Source: Fimbriimonas sp.
GTDB taxonomy: Bacteria > Armatimonadota > Fimbriimonadia > Fimbriimonadales > Fimbriimonadaceae
DNA: 29,361 nucleotides
Assembly (NCBI GenBank): GCA_030447945.1
Contig: JAUJNV010000005.1
Coordinates: 1 to 29,361 of the forward strand
Direction of reading: 5' to 3'
Shown here: positions 6,888 through 15,335 of the stretch, in pieces
How the letters are laid out: each line of letters starts with the position of its first letter
Position numbering within the stretch: position 1 is the stretch's first letter
Program-made: the position numbers and the translations under genes
The notes under the pieces: generated by a model
Told to the model about the DNA's origin: nothing
The model's input: the letters and a program-made list of their open reading frames with translations, nothing else
Database searches by the model: none

Positions 6888-7990
6888 TGGCCTGGGTCAA
6901 GTTTCAGCCGGTCCGCGCGGGGCCCCGCACGGGCGAGGCTCTTCTCATCATCGGTGCGGGGGCCAAGGGCAAGGCGTCCGTCACGAAGGCGCTCGCCGAG
7001 AGGCTGGGCATCACGCCCGACGCGCGGCGGTTCGACCTGCTCGTGGATCCGGAGCGGCCCGCTGTGTTCGCGCTGGACTTCCACCCGGCGGGCGAGCTGC
7101 GCGCGTCGATCTCCTCCAAGACGATCAACCTGCCGACGGTGGCGCTCGCGGTGCGGGGGATCGTCGGGACGGTCGAGACACGGTTGCGCCTGGCGCCCAC
7201 GATGCGAGAGGGCCGGCCGCAGGTGGAGTTCGATCTGTCGGCGTTCGTCAAGGCTCCCGAGGATCTGCGGACCGAAGCGGAGCGCCGCTCGCCGGAAGAG
7301 CGGTTCATTCTGGGGCATCCGCCAGAGCCTGAGCCCGTCGCACCCGTGGCGGGAATTCCCGTAACGGAACCGGCGGCACCCGCGCCCACGGCCACCTCAG
7401 AGAGCCGGGAGGAAAAGATCGTCCGGCTGTTTCGCAGGCTCGGCGGCGTGAGCAAGGTTCCGGCCTACTGGGGCGCGGCGGACCGCCCCAAGGCGGAGGA
7501 GATCCGGCGCGTCCTCCGAGAGCGCGGCATCGCCGTGGCGGACCCTATTCCCCCTGCGGAGCGGGGCAAAAAGCCCGCGCCGGAGCCGGTCCAGGCACCG
7601 GCGTCCCTCGACGAGCCTACTCCTGCGCCCTTGCCGTACCGCCCCGACCACGACCGCTCGGGCGCGGGGCTCAAGGAGCACCAGCTCCGTGAGTTCGTCG
7701 CCCCCCAGATCGTGACCGATAAGGAGCCCGGCGGGATGCGGCTGACAGCTCCGGAGCTGGTGGCGACGGTCGTCGGCGTGTGCCGCGACGGCCTGACGCC
7801 GGCGGAGATCACGAAGCAGTACGGCGGGCGGCTGGGAACCGTCACCGGGGACGAGTTGCGCGACTGGTGCCGGAAGCACCAGAAGGCGATCGATCCCTTG
7901 AGCAACGAGGGCAAGCGGGAGTATTTGTGTCAGTTGCTTCTGCTCCTCAAGGGCGAGAAGGACCCGATGGCGGGGAGCGTGGCGGCATGA
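6887..7990 (+). CDS. Unknown two-part protein with Pro/Ala-rich linkers
   Basis: This encodes 367 residues from GTG at 6887, whose first base is the last base of the preceding TAG. An N-terminal domain of about 130 residues (WVKFQPVRAG to about LSAFVKAPED) is beta-rich. Two Pro/Ala/Glu-rich linkers (about residues 145-165 and 215-255) flank a small basic domain with EEKIVRLFRRLGGVSKVP. A C-terminal domain (about residues 285-360) has a helical pattern TPAEITKQYGGRLGTVTGDEL that resembles a helix-turn-helix. I assign no function. It ends overlapping the start of the SNF2 helicase gene, so the two are co-translated. Confidence 0.7.
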   Translation: MAWVKFQPVRAGPRTGEALLIIGAGAKGKASVTKALAERLGITPDARRFDLLVDPERPAVFALDFHPAGELRASISSKTINLPTVALAVRGIVGTVETRLRLAPTMREGRPQVEFDLSAFVKAPEDLRTEAERRSPEERFILGHPPEPEPVAPVAGIPVTEPAAPAPTATSESREEKIVRLFRRLGGVSKVPAYWGAADRPKAEEIRRVLRERGIAVADPIPPAERGKKPAPEPVQAPASLDEPTPAPLPYRPDHDRSGAGLKEHQLREFVAPQIVTDKEPGGMRLTAPELVATVVGVCRDGLTPAEITKQYGGRLGTVTGDELRDWCRKHQKAIDPLSNEGKREYLCQLLLLLKGEKDPMAGSVAA

Positions 7991-9359
7991 GCGCGATCGC
8001 GGCCGGATCCTACGACAGCTTCCTGGAGCGCAAGTCGCAGCGCGGATCGCGCGACGGGTTCAGCCCGTCCTACCTGCCCGACTTCCTGTTCGACTTCCAG
8101 AAGAGCCTCGTGGAGTGGGCGGTCGAGAAGGGGCGCGCGGCGCTCTTCGCCGACTGCGGCCTCGGCAAGACGCCGATGCAGCTCGTGTGGGCGGAGAACG
8201 TCGTGCGGCGCACCAACGGGCGCGTCCTGATCCTCACGCCGCTCGCGGTGGGGCCGCAGACCGTGCGGGAGGGGGAGAAGTTCGGCGTGCGCTGCACGCG
8301 CTCCCTCGACGGCAAGGCAGGGCCCGGCGTGACCGTGGCCAACTACGAGAGGCTCCACCACTTCGACCCGGCGGACTTCGCGGGCGTCGTGTGCGACGAG
8401 TCGAGCGCCATCAAGCAGTTCGGAGGCGAGCGTCAGAAAGCGGTCACGGACTTCCTGCGGCGCGTGCGGTACCGGCTGCTCTGCACGGCCACCGCGGCGC
8501 CCAACGATCACATCGAGTTCGGCACGTCGTCGGAGGCCCTGGGCTATCTGGGCCGCATGGACATGCTCGGCACGTTCTTCAAGAGCGACGAGAACACCCT
8601 CCATCCCACCGGCTTCCGCTCCAAGTGGCTCTTCAAGGCGCACGCGGAGGGGGCATTCTGGCGGTGGCTCGCGTCTTGGGCGCGGGCGGTGCGGAGGCCC
8701 TCGGACCTCGGGTACCTCGACGGTCCGTTCACGCTGCGCGGCTCGACGTGCGAAGGAGTCGGTCGTCGAGAACCGGCGCATCGCCCGGCCGGCTCTTCGC
8801 CGTGCAGGCGATCACGGAGGACGAGCGACGGCAGGAGCGCAAGCTCACCCTCCACGAGCGATGCGAGCGCGTCGCCCAGCTGGTCGACCACGACCGGCCC
8901 GCCGTGGTGTGGGCGCACCAGAACGACGAGGCGGATCTGCTGGAGAAGCTCATTCCCGGCGCGCGCCAGGTCGCGGGATCCCACACCGACGAGGAAAAGG
9001 AAGAGACGCTACTGGCCTTCGCCCGTGGGGAGATCGTCAAGCTCGTGACCAAGCCGAGGATCGGCGCGTGGGGCCTGAACTGGCAGCACTGCGCCCACAT
9101 GACGTTCTTCCCCTCGCACTCCTTCGAGAGCTACTACCAGGGCGTGCGGCGCTGCTGGCGGTTCGGCCAGACCCAGCCGGTGACGGTGGACATGGTCGCG
9201 AGCGAGGGGGAGGTCGGCGTGGTGCGCAACCTCCAGCGCAAGGCGGACCAGGCGGACGCGATGTTCGCCTCGCTCGTCGCGTGCATGAACGACGCCGCGG
9301 GCCTGGACCGCTCGGCGTTCTTCCACACGCCCGAGGAGGTGCCGCCGTGGCTGTCCTAG
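7987..9359 (+). CDS. SNF2-family DNA helicase/ATPase (frame broken near 8740-8790)
   Basis: Starts at ATG 7987 (ATGA overlap). The first frame carries the Q/I region ADCGLGKTPMQL (Walker A, about residues 54-64), LILTPLAVGPQ, the DEAH-box equivalent VVCDESSAI (about residue 137) and motif III LLCTATAAPND. After about 8740 the frame changes. KESVVENRRIARP appears in a second frame, and from about 8795 a third frame gives GRLFAVQAITEDER, then WGLNWQ, TFFPSHSFESYYQG and motif VI RRCWRFGQ, to TAG at 9359. Three breaks (about 8740, 8752 and 8790) fit missing bases, and the restored length is about 458 residues. Phage SNF2 proteins are linked to replication or DNA modification. The methyltransferase follows with a 13-bp overlap. 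Confidence 0.85.
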
Positions 9360-10333
9360 ACCAGCGGATCACCGATCGGTACGCCGCCTACAACGGCGAC
9401 AGCTGCGAGGTCCTGCCGACGCTGCCGAAGGAGTCGATCGACCTCTCGGTCTATTCGCCGCCCTTCGCCGACCTGTACAGCTACTCGAGCTCCGACCGCG
9501 ACCTCTCCAACTGCTCGACCTACGAGCAGTTCTTGGAGCACTACGGGTTCATCGTGGAGCAGATCGCCCGGCTCACCAAATCCGGCCGCCTGAGCGCTGT
9601 CCACTGCATGGACCTCGTGAGGGGTACGGATCTGATCGACCTGCCGGGCGACATCATCCGGATCCACCAGCGCCACGGCTTTATCTTCCACGACCGCAAG
9701 ACGGTGTGGAAGGAGCCGCTGCGGGTGGCGATGCGCACGCGGGCCCTGGGGCTGCGGCACTCGCAGATCGTGAAGGACTCGAGCCTCTGCCGTTCGGCGC
9801 TCGCGGACTACATCCTGACCTTCCGGAAGGTCGGTTCCAACAAGGTCCCGATCGCGCACCCGGAGGGGCTGCTGACTTACGCGGGGGAGGACGAGATCCC
9901 GAGCGAGCTGCTCCGCTACCGCGAGGGCAACGTGCCGGTGAAGGAGAACAAGCTCTCCCACTGGATATGGCGGCGCTACGCCTCCAGCGTGTGGCACGAC
10001 GTCCGCGCGGGCCGGGTGCTGCCCTACCGCACGGCGCGCGAGTCGGAGGAGGAGAAGCACGTCTGCCCGCTCCAGCTCGATGTGATCGAGCGGTGCCTGA
10101 CGCTGTGGAGCAATCCCGGCGATCGCGTGCTGACGCCGTTTATGGGCGTCGGGTCGGAGGTCTACGGCTCGGTGCGGATGGGGCGCAAGGCGCTCGGCGT
10201 CGAGCTCAAGCCCTCCTACTTCCGCCAGGCGCTGGCGAACCTCGCGCTCGCCGACGCGCCGGAGACCGACCAGACGCTCCTCTTCGAGGACGAGGCTGAG
10301 GAAGCCGCGAGCGACTTTCAGGAGGTGGCCTAG
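9347..10333 (+). CDS. DNA methyltransferase, beta-class amino-MTase (N6-adenine or N4-cytosine)
   Basis: This encodes 328 residues from GTG at 9347, with GAGGAGGT 6 bases upstream, which decides this start. Catalytic motif IV is SPPF at residues 37-40. The AdoMet-binding motif I is FMGVGS at 265-270 (TPFMGVGSEVYGSVRMGRKA). The order IV before I defines the beta class. The internal domain (about residues 60-240) should hold the target recognition part. SPP(Y/F) enzymes are often N4-cytosine, but N6-adenine cannot be excluded. No restriction gene is nearby, so it is probably an orphan enzyme protecting phage DNA or acting in replication. It overlaps the helicase gene. Confidence 0.9.
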   Translation: MAVLDQRITDRYAAYNGDSCEVLPTLPKESIDLSVYSPPFADLYSYSSSDRDLSNCSTYEQFLEHYGFIVEQIARLTKSGRLSAVHCMDLVRGTDLIDLPGDIIRIHQRHGFIFHDRKTVWKEPLRVAMRTRALGLRHSQIVKDSSLCRSALADYILTFRKVGSNKVPIAHPEGLLTYAGEDEIPSELLRYREGNVPVKENKLSHWIWRRYASSVWHDVRAGRVLPYRTARESEEEKHVCPLQLDVIERCLTLWSNPGDRVLTPFMGVGSEVYGSVRMGRKALGVELKPSYFRQALANLALADAPETDQTLLFEDEAEEAASDFQEVA

Positions 10334-10334
10334 C

Positions 10335-11372
10335 ATGGGGGCCGACAGCAAGATCGAGTGGACGCACCACAGCTTCAACCCTTGGCGCGGCTGCACCAAG
10401 GTCAGCCAGGGGTGTAAGCACTGCTACGCCGAGACGCTGAGCGGGCGCAATCCGGCGACGCTTGGAGTGTGGGGCCCCAAAGGCTCGCGCCCAATCGCGG
10501 CGGAAGCGTACTGGCGGCAGCCCCTCAAGTGGGACCGCGAGGCGAAGGAGGCCGGCGAGCGACGGCGGGTGTTCTGCGCGTCGCTCGCCGACGTGTTCGA
10601 AGGGCCCGAGACGATGCCGGAGGGGGCGCGTGAAGCCGTCGCGCTCGCCCGTTGCCGTCTGTTCCGGCACGTGATTCCAGAGACACCGAACCTCGACTGG
10701 CTCATCCTTACGAAGCGGCCGGAGAACATCAACCCGATGCTCTTCGGTTCGACCGACGATCAGTATCCGGTCATCGAGCAGATGCCTCCGAACGTCTGGT
10801 TCGGCACGTCTGTCGAGGACCAGGCGACGGCGGACCAGCGCATCCCGGAGCTGCTCAAGGTGAACGCCTCCGTGCGGTTCCTCTCGTGCGAGCCACTGCT
10901 GGGGCCGGTTAAGCTCTGGGAGCACGACGAGTGGAACGGCTGCCTCGAAGGGGTTGGTATCGTCCGCGAAGGCATTCGATACCCTTCGTCTCCCAACGGG
11001 CCTGAGGAGTGGGACGAGAACATCTTCCCGGGCATCGACTGGGTCATCGTCGGCGGTGAGTCGGGAGCAGACGCGCGGCCGATGCACTGGAAGTGGGCGG
11101 AGTCGTTGCGCGACCAATGCCGGGCGGCGGATGTGCCCTACTTCTTTAAGCAGTGGGGGGCGTTCGTGCCAGAGGTCCAAGCCCCTGCCGGAGCTCTCTC
11201 ACGCGGAACCGCTCAGGAGGCGTTGTACGTCGCCCTGGACGGCAACACACGTCCTGCGCGCTACGGCGCTCGCGGCGATGCCTGCACGGTGCAGAAGGTC
11301 GGCAAGCACAAGGCCGGCCGGCTGCTCGATGGCCGGACGTGGGACGAGTTCCCGGAGGTGGCCCATGTCTAA
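10335..11372 (+). CDS. DUF5131 (phage Gp37/Gp68) protein with Fe-S-like cysteine motif
   Basis: This encodes 345 residues from ATG at 10335, one base after the methyltransferase stop. The opening KIEWTHHSFNPWRGCTKVSQ with cysteines at 20, 27 and 30 (C-x6-C-x2-C, then YAE) is the family signature. FCASLADVF, LILTKRPENI, WFGTSVEDQ, FLSCEPLLG and WVIVGGESG follow in the usual order. The barrel-like pattern and three cysteines recall radical-SAM enzymes, but no reaction is established as far as I know. The family is common in phages and often lies beside DNA-modification genes. The C-terminal 75 residues contain the conserved FFKQWG and a final KAGRLLDGRTWDEFP. Confidence 0.9.
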   Translation: MGADSKIEWTHHSFNPWRGCTKVSQGCKHCYAETLSGRNPATLGVWGPKGSRPIAAEAYWRQPLKWDREAKEAGERRRVFCASLADVFEGPETMPEGAREAVALARCRLFRHVIPETPNLDWLILTKRPENINPMLFGSTDDQYPVIEQMPPNVWFGTSVEDQATADQRIPELLKVNASVRFLSCEPLLGPVKLWEHDEWNGCLEGVGIVREGIRYPSSPNGPEEWDENIFPGIDWVIVGGESGADARPMHWKWAESLRDQCRAADVPYFFKQWGAFVPEVQAPAGALSRGTAQEALYVALDGNTRPARYGARGDACTVQKVGKHKAGRLLDGRTWDEFPEVAHV

Positions 11373-11568
11373 CGCCCCCACCGAGCCCGGCCTCTACCGG
11401 CGGACGTGGCTCAACACCTGGACCAACGTGGAGCAGAGCGAGATCGTGCGCGTCGAGTGGCGGGAGGGTGAGATGTACGCCGTTCCCGTCGATCCCGGCC
11501 AAGCCCCGGCCTATCGCGTCGCGGCGAGCCGGGGGACGTGGGAGCGGGTCGAGGACGGTGCGGCATGA
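11365..11568 (+). CDS. Small hypothetical protein
   Basis: This encodes 67 residues from ATG at 11365, overlapping the DUF5131 gene by eight bases with GGAGG upstream. The pattern EPGLYRRTWLNTWTNVEQSEIVRVEWREGEMYAVPV with aromatic residues at regular intervals suggests a small beta-sheet domain. Short proteins of this look are common between phage replication genes. I cannot name a family. Confidence 0.65.
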   Translation: MSNAPTEPGLYRRTWLNTWTNVEQSEIVRVEWREGEMYAVPVDPGQAPAYRVAASRGTWERVEDGAA

Positions 11569-11990
11569 GCACCGCCCTCGACTTCTTCGTCCCCTGCGTC
11601 CCGCCGAAGGCGGGCAGCCAGAAGGTGGTCCTGCGCTACGGCAACCGCAACATCGTCAGCAAGACGAAGGCGGGGATGGCGGCCGAGGACGTGGTACGGG
11701 CTGCTCGCCGGCCATCAGCCGGAGACGCCGTCTCTGGCCCCGTGGCGCTCACGATCGAGCTCACGTGGCCTTGGCGCAAGGGTGAGAAGAAGACGGTCGT
11801 GAAGACCGGCCGGGCGTTCCACACGACGCGCCCGGATCTCGACAACCTGAGCAAGACCATCACCGACTGCCTGGTGCGCAGCCTCTTCATGGCGGACGAC
11901 GCCCAGGTCGCGGAGCTCGTCATGCGCAAGTTCTGGGGCGACAAGCCGGGCGTCCGCGTGGTGATCCGCACCATCGAGGTCCAGCCATGA
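11565..11990 (+). CDS. rusA: RusA-like Holliday junction resolvase
   Basis: This encodes 141 residues from ATG at 11565 (ATGA overlap with the previous gene). The N-terminus (DFFVPCVPPKAGSQK) and the core with acidic residues Asp91, Asp93 and Asp101, Lys97, and Asp111-Asp112 (RPDLDNLSKTITD, then MADDAQV) match the RusA family, whose catalytic site uses such aspartates and a lysine. RusA forms a dimer and cuts four-way junctions symmetrically with magnesium. In phages it resolves recombination intermediates and branched DNA before packaging. The length is typical (about 120-140). It lies in the replication part of the PR operon. Confidence 0.92.
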   Translation: MSTALDFFVPCVPPKAGSQKVVLRYGNRNIVSKTKAGMAAEDVVRAARRPSAGDAVSGPVALTIELTWPWRKGEKKTVVKTGRAFHTTRPDLDNLSKTITDCLVRSLFMADDAQVAELVMRKFWGDKPGVRVVIRTIEVQP

Positions 11991-12208
11991 GGCGGCGCAA
12001 CCCGGTCGATGCGAACGCCCTGTCAATGGCGCCGGAGGACGTGGCGGAGCGCGTGCGGAGCTACCAGCGCGATCCGACGTGCTTCCTGACGCGCCGGCAG
12101 ATCGAGCGAGATTTGGCCGTTTTTTTTTCGGCGCAAAACGGGCCCGGAAAAGCGCACGGCGGAGAGCGCCCGAAGGGAGCGCAAAACGAGGAGAAAAAGA
12201 GTGGCTAA
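11987..12208 (+). CDS. Small basic hypothetical protein containing a T9 run
   Basis: This encodes 73 residues from ATG at 11987, overlapping the rusA stop. The N-terminal part (about residues 1-45, ending TRRQIERDLAVFF) is helical. The Phe-Phe codons lie in a run of nine T at about 12120-12128, after which the sequence is Lys/Gly-rich and unstructured. The homopolymer makes the exact frame after residue 46 less certain, given indels elsewhere in this assembly. There is no known family. It overlaps the next gene by eight bases. Confidence 0.5.
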   Translation: MRRRNPVDANALSMAPEDVAERVRSYQRDPTCFLTRRQIERDLAVFFSAQNGPGKAHGGERPKGAQNEEKKSG

Positions 12209-12861
12209 GAGAAGCCGCCGGTACTGCCACTGTACGCCCGCGACTGGATCGCGGGTACCCTCGCGCTGTCCGAGGAGGCGCGCGGGGTGTTCATCAACCT
12301 CCTTTGTTACGAGTGGCTGGAGGGCCGGATTCCGGCCGACGAGGACGGTATCGCCCGCGCCGCAGTTCCAACTCCCGCGCCTGATCCGGCGGGTGTGGCC
12401 TCAGCTTGGCCCGAAGTTCAGTCCCGCCGAGGACGGATTGGGTGGCCTCAGGAACGGCAAGGTCGAGCGCGTCCGGGATGAAGTGGAGGCATTCCGAGCA
12501 CGCCAAAGCGAGAAAGGAAGCAAGGGCGGAGGCCTAAAAAGGAAAGCCAAACGAAAGCCGAAGCAAAGCCGGAAGGAAAGCCAAACGAAAGCCAAACGAA
12601 AGCCAACGGCAAAGCCCCAGGAAAGCCTTCTTCTGCTTCTGCATCAATACCTAAAGGTATTGACTCTCCTCCTACCTCCCTCTCGTGCTGGAGCACGGCG
12701 GCGGCATTCGGGACCGTGCCGGTCCGATCGAGCGGATCCTGCTCGGCGAGCCCGGGGACCAGCGGTGGATCCAGGTGGAGACCGGCGACGAGTGGAACCG
12801 GATCGAGGACAAGCTGAGCAACATCTCGGCGTACCGGAGGGAGCGTGCCCATGGGCGCTAA
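12201..12861 (+). CDS. DUF1376 phage replication protein (frame broken several times)
   Basis: GTG at 12201 has GAGGAG upstream. No single frame is open throughout, but joined frames give a DUF1376 protein: KPPVLPLYARDWIAG and LALSEEARGVFINLL (second frame from about 12213), then PQFQLPRLIRRVWPQL, GGLRNGKVERVRDE and RQSEKGSKGG (first frame from about 12360). From about 12532 comes PKKESQTKAEAKPEGKPNES with a Ser/Pro-rich tail. Breaks at about 12212, 12358 and 12530 fit missing bases. The domain is typical of phage replisome organisers that lie before a helicase gene, as here. The last part to TAA 12861 may be its C-terminus after one more break at about 12680, or a separate gene (see the next entry). 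Confidence 0.7.
12541..12604 (+). repeat. Short direct repeats in a Lys-rich linker
   Basis: A 19-bp unit, GGAAAGCCAAACGAAAGCC, occurs at 12541-12559 and again at 12575-12593. A partial third copy (GCCAAACGAAAGCC) lies at 12591-12604. The A-rich repeats encode the Glu-Ser-Gln-Thr-Lys-Ala linker of the replication protein and are lower in GC than the surroundings. Slippage here could alter linker length. Confidence 0.75.
12685..12861 (+). CDS. Possible small gene or C-terminus of the replication protein
   Basis: The frame is open from a TGA at 12661 to TAA 12861, with a GTG at 12685 as the only reasonable start, giving 58 residues beginning LEHGGGIRDRAGPIERILLG after the first residue. The region ends in an AYRRERAHGR helix. 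No ribosome site precedes the GTG (the upstream bases are pyrimidine-rich), so it is more likely the end of the preceding protein after another lost base. The amino acid pattern looks coding. The stop overlaps the DnaB start. Confidence 0.35.
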   Translation: MLEHGGGIRDRAGPIERILLGEPGDQRWIQVETGDEWNRIEDKLSNISAYRRERAHGR

Positions 12862-14146
12862 GCGCATCGAGACCCCGGAGTCTCCCGCACGACCACGACC
12901 TGGAGCGGGCCCTGCTCGGCTCGGCGATCATCTCGCCGAAGGCGGCCCAGTGGGTGGCCGCGAGTATCCAGGAGCAGGTGCTGCACCGTCCGGCGCACCG
13001 CCTGCTCTTCAGGGCCCTCGCCGGCCTCGTGAAGGACGGGATCCCGCTGGACTTCATGAGCATCAAGCAGCGCCTGCTGTTCATGGGCGCCATGTCCGAC
13101 GCGGGGGGCGAGGACTACGTGCTCGCCGTCGCCGAGGCGGTGCCGTCCGCGGCGAACGTCCGGCACTACGGGCGCAGGTCATCGAACTCGCGGCACGGCG
13201 CGAGATCATGCTCCGGTCCAAGTCGCTCTACCTCGCGGCCAAGGACGGCGAGCGCCTGGAGGACGCTTTGGGTCAGGCCTTCGACCTCCCCCGCGGTCTG
13301 CCGTCCGCGGGCACCGACACCGTCCGGACCTCGGAGATCGACCCGGACGACGAGTCCCACGTCCAGCGCGGGGTGACGAGCGGGATTCTCTCGCTCGACC
13401 TCGTGTGCCCCGGCGGCGGGTACTACGTCGCGGAACCCTCGCTGGTCGTGGCGAGCCGCGGCGGAGGCAAGACCGCGTGGATGGTCAACTCCTGCGTGGC
13501 CGGGGCCAGAGCCGGACACAAGGCGGGATACGCCACGCTCGAGATGCCGGCCGCGAAGATCGTGCGGCGAATGGTCCAGTCCATCTGCGGGTGGTCGCAC
13601 CGGCCCGGTCTGTCGGGCAAGCTCCAGGCGGAGTACGACCGGGCCAAGCAAGCGGTCCGGGACCTCGACATCCCGATCTACGACCCGAGCGGCCGCGCCG
13701 GCGGGGACCGCACCGTCGAGGGCCTCGTCGCCTGGGCCGTGGACCTCAAGAGCACCCGCGGGCTCGACTGCCTGTACGTCGACTACGTCCAGAAGCTGAG
13801 CAGCTCGGCCCGCCGGTTCGACAACCGCACCAGGGAGCTGGACCACGTCGCGGACGAGCTCGAATGGCTCGCGAAGCGCGCCGGCGTCGCCATCGTCCAG
13901 GGCTCGCAGCTGACCGCGGACCCCACCGGCAAAGGCCTCGGCAGAGCCAAAGACAGCATCCGCTTCGAGGACAACGCGGCGCTCGTGTTGCAGCCCAAGC
14001 GGGACAAGGAGGGCGACGGCGCCCGGGTCACGGTCACGAAGAACCGGCACGGCGAGGAGCCTTCGCTGCCCCTGAAGTGGAACCGGATGCACGTGCGCTA
14101 CGAGGACGAGGGAGGCGCGTACGACCCGTACGCGGACAACGACTGA
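12851..14146 (+). CDS. dnaB: DnaB-type replicative DNA helicase (frame broken twice)
   Basis: ATG 12851 (or GTG 12845) follows a GGAGGGAG site. After a frame change near 12885 the typical N-terminal domain is read: LPHDHDLERALLGSAII to AVPSAANVRHY. At about 13170 the original frame resumes with AQVIELAARREIML. The RecA-like domain follows, with Walker A SRGGGKTAW (about codons 205-213), LEMPAAKIVRRM, Walker B CLYVDYVQKL, VQGSQLTADPTG and RFEDNAALVLQPKR. The second break fits one missing base and the first fits two missing or one extra. The restored length is about 432 residues. It should form the hexameric fork helicase, loaded by the DUF1376 protein upstream or by a host loader. Confidence 0.88.
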   Translation: MGAKRIETPESPARPRPGAGPARLGDHLAEGGPVGGREYPGAGAAPSGAPPALQGPRRPREGRDPAGLHEHQAAPAVHGRHVRRGGRGLRARRRRGGAVRGERPALRAQVIELAARREIMLRSKSLYLAAKDGERLEDALGQAFDLPRGLPSAGTDTVRTSEIDPDDESHVQRGVTSGILSLDLVCPGGGYYVAEPSLVVASRGGGKTAWMVNSCVAGARAGHKAGYATLEMPAAKIVRRMVQSICGWSHRPGLSGKLQAEYDRAKQAVRDLDIPIYDPSGRAGGDRTVEGLVAWAVDLKSTRGLDCLYVDYVQKLSSSARRFDNRTRELDHVADELEWLAKRAGVAIVQGSQLTADPTGKGLGRAKDSIRFEDNAALVLQPKRDKEGDGARVTVTKNRHGEEPSLPLKWNRMHVRYEDEGGAYDPYADND

Positions 14147-14250
14147 TGAACCTGAATACGGATGCTCGCGGGATGCCTTTGGAGCCTGGGGAAAACCGGG
14201 CGGGGGTTGATTCGGAGGTGATTGTGGGGGCTGGGAAGCATGCCAAGTGA
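14146..14250 (+). CDS. Very short hypothetical protein
   Basis: This encodes 34 residues from ATG at 14146, overlapping the TGA of the helicase gene (TGATG). It shows only MNLNTDARGMPLEPGENR and a short tail. Coupling to the helicase stop and an 11-bp overlap with the next gene are the only support. Composition is unremarkable, and it may be a translated spacer rather than a functional protein. Confidence 0.35.
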   Translation: MNLNTDARGMPLEPGENRAGVDSEVIVGAGKHAK

Positions 14251-14536
14251 GCCGAAACCCGAGTGGAGCGGAACCTACGACTTCGTGACGAAGGACATCC
14301 CCACCGCTGAGGGAGTTGTCCCGCTGACCGGCCTGACAGTGCGGGCCCTGCGGCGTGCGCTGGAGGACTGCGGGCCGGATGACCTGGTGATCCTCATGGA
14401 CGCCGACGATGCCGGCGTCTCCCGTGGCTTCGTGCCCGTGGGAGGGGTGGCTTCCGACTCACCCCACGCCATCACCGTCCTGCTGTCGGAGCAGGCCGCG
14501 ACCGCCATGAAGGACCACCTGAAGGGGAAACGATGA
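14240..14536 (+). CDS. Hypothetical small acidic protein
   Basis: This encodes 98 residues from ATG at 14240, with GGGAAG just upstream. A longer TTG start at 14222 is less likely. The middle part, LTVRALRRALEDCGPDDLVILMDADDAGVSRGFVPVGGV (about residues 31-69), reads as a helix followed by beta strands. That pattern is found in many phage proteins with a DDxVx-DGEG-like small fold, but I cannot place it firmly. It overlaps the next gene by ATGA. Confidence 0.6.
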   Translation: MPSEPKPEWSGTYDFVTKDIPTAEGVVPLTGLTVRALRRALEDCGPDDLVILMDADDAGVSRGFVPVGGVASDSPHAITVLLSEQAATAMKDHLKGKR

Positions 14537-14709
14537 ACGAGAAACAGCAAGACACCGCATTGGATCTCTTGGAGAGCGCCTCCAACCTCCTACACGGCCC
14601 GCTGATGTTCCTGATGGGAACGCCGGGCCATGACATCCACAAGGAAGCCGTCGACGGCTGGATGGAGAAGTACGAGGCGCTGACCGACGAGGTTGAGGAC
14701 GGGGCATGA
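14533..14709 (+). CDS. Small hypothetical helical protein
   Basis: This encodes 58 residues from ATG at 14533, with AGGGGAAA upstream and ATGA overlaps with both neighbours. It is acidic and helical (MNEKQQDTALDLLESASNLL at the start). The absence of motifs prevents any assignment. The operon context supports translation. Confidence 0.6.
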   Translation: MNEKQQDTALDLLESASNLLHGPLMFLMGTPGHDIHKEAVDGWMEKYEALTDEVEDGA

Positions 14710-15233
14710 ACGAGAAGACACTCAGACAGCAATTCGAGGATGCCAAGTGGGAGGGTCGGAACCCGCTGGTCATCGTCACTGGGCAGCTGATGGGCGAGCG
14801 CCAGGGCGGCTCGTCCTTCCAGGACCTCGACACCGCCGGGATGTTCTACTGGAACCTCCTGCTGGACGGACGCAACCCCACGATCGCGATCGAGTTGCCT
14901 CCACCGGTGGACCGATCCAACGTCTGCACGACCGACGGCCGGCCGGCGGAGGAAGTCCGGGCGGAGCAGCAGAACGATCCGGAGGGGATGCACAAGAGCT
15001 ACCTCGTGCTCTGCGCCGACGAGAGGGCCAAGGGGTTCGTGAGGCCGCTGCGAGATGAGTACAGGCACGAGAAGTGCGGCACCGTCACGACCATGGGCAA
15101 CGCCCTCGCCCAGACGTACGCACGAGATCCGGGCTTCTATGGCCGGACGTTCTGCGTCCACTGCGGCGGTCACTTCCCGGTCGGCGAGGATGGCGAGTTC
15201 GTGTGGCTGGATGGGAGCAAGGTCGGCACGTAG
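14706..15233 (+). CDS. Conserved phage protein with a cysteine-containing C-terminal motif
   Basis: This encodes 175 residues from ATG at 14706 (ATGA overlap). The C-terminal part has Cys124 in KCGTVTTM, then LAQTYARDPGFYGRTFC with Cys150 and Cys153 (C-x-x-C), then GGHFPVGEDGEFVW. I know this TTM, YARDPxFYG and C-x-x-C arrangement from many phage hypothetical proteins, probably a small zinc-binding fold with a fourth ligand such as His. The N-terminal 100 residues are less conserved in appearance, with FYWNLLLDGRNPTIAIELPP. No function is established as far as I know. Confidence 0.75.
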   Translation: MNEKTLRQQFEDAKWEGRNPLVIVTGQLMGERQGGSSFQDLDTAGMFYWNLLLDGRNPTIAIELPPPVDRSNVCTTDGRPAEEVRAEQQNDPEGMHKSYLVLCADERAKGFVRPLRDEYRHEKCGTVTTMGNALAQTYARDPGFYGRTFCVHCGGHFPVGEDGEFVWLDGSKVGT

Positions 15234-15335
15234 ATGACTGTCGGACACGTGCTCCAGACGGTGGCGATCTCCATGATCACGACGCTCCTGACGCTCGTGG
15301 CCATGGAGTGGATGGCGCGCCGGGGGAAGCCATAG
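15234..15335 (+). CDS. Tiny single-span membrane protein
   Basis: This encodes 33 residues from ATG at 15234, directly after the TAG of the previous gene. Residues 4-25 form one hydrophobic helix (GHVLQTVAISMITTLLTLVAM), ending in a basic MARRGKP tail that would keep the C-terminus in the cytoplasm. Genes of this size are often missed. The candidate upstream GGATGGGAGCAAGG ribosome site is plausible. The role is unknown. Confidence 0.55.
   Translation: MTVGHVLQTVAISMITTLLTLVAMEWMARRGKP

Noticed and set aside
8730..8800. Programmed frameshift or intein in the SNF2 helicase
   Set aside because: Three different frames are used within about 60 bases with no slippery heptamer and no inserted domain, which fits lost bases.
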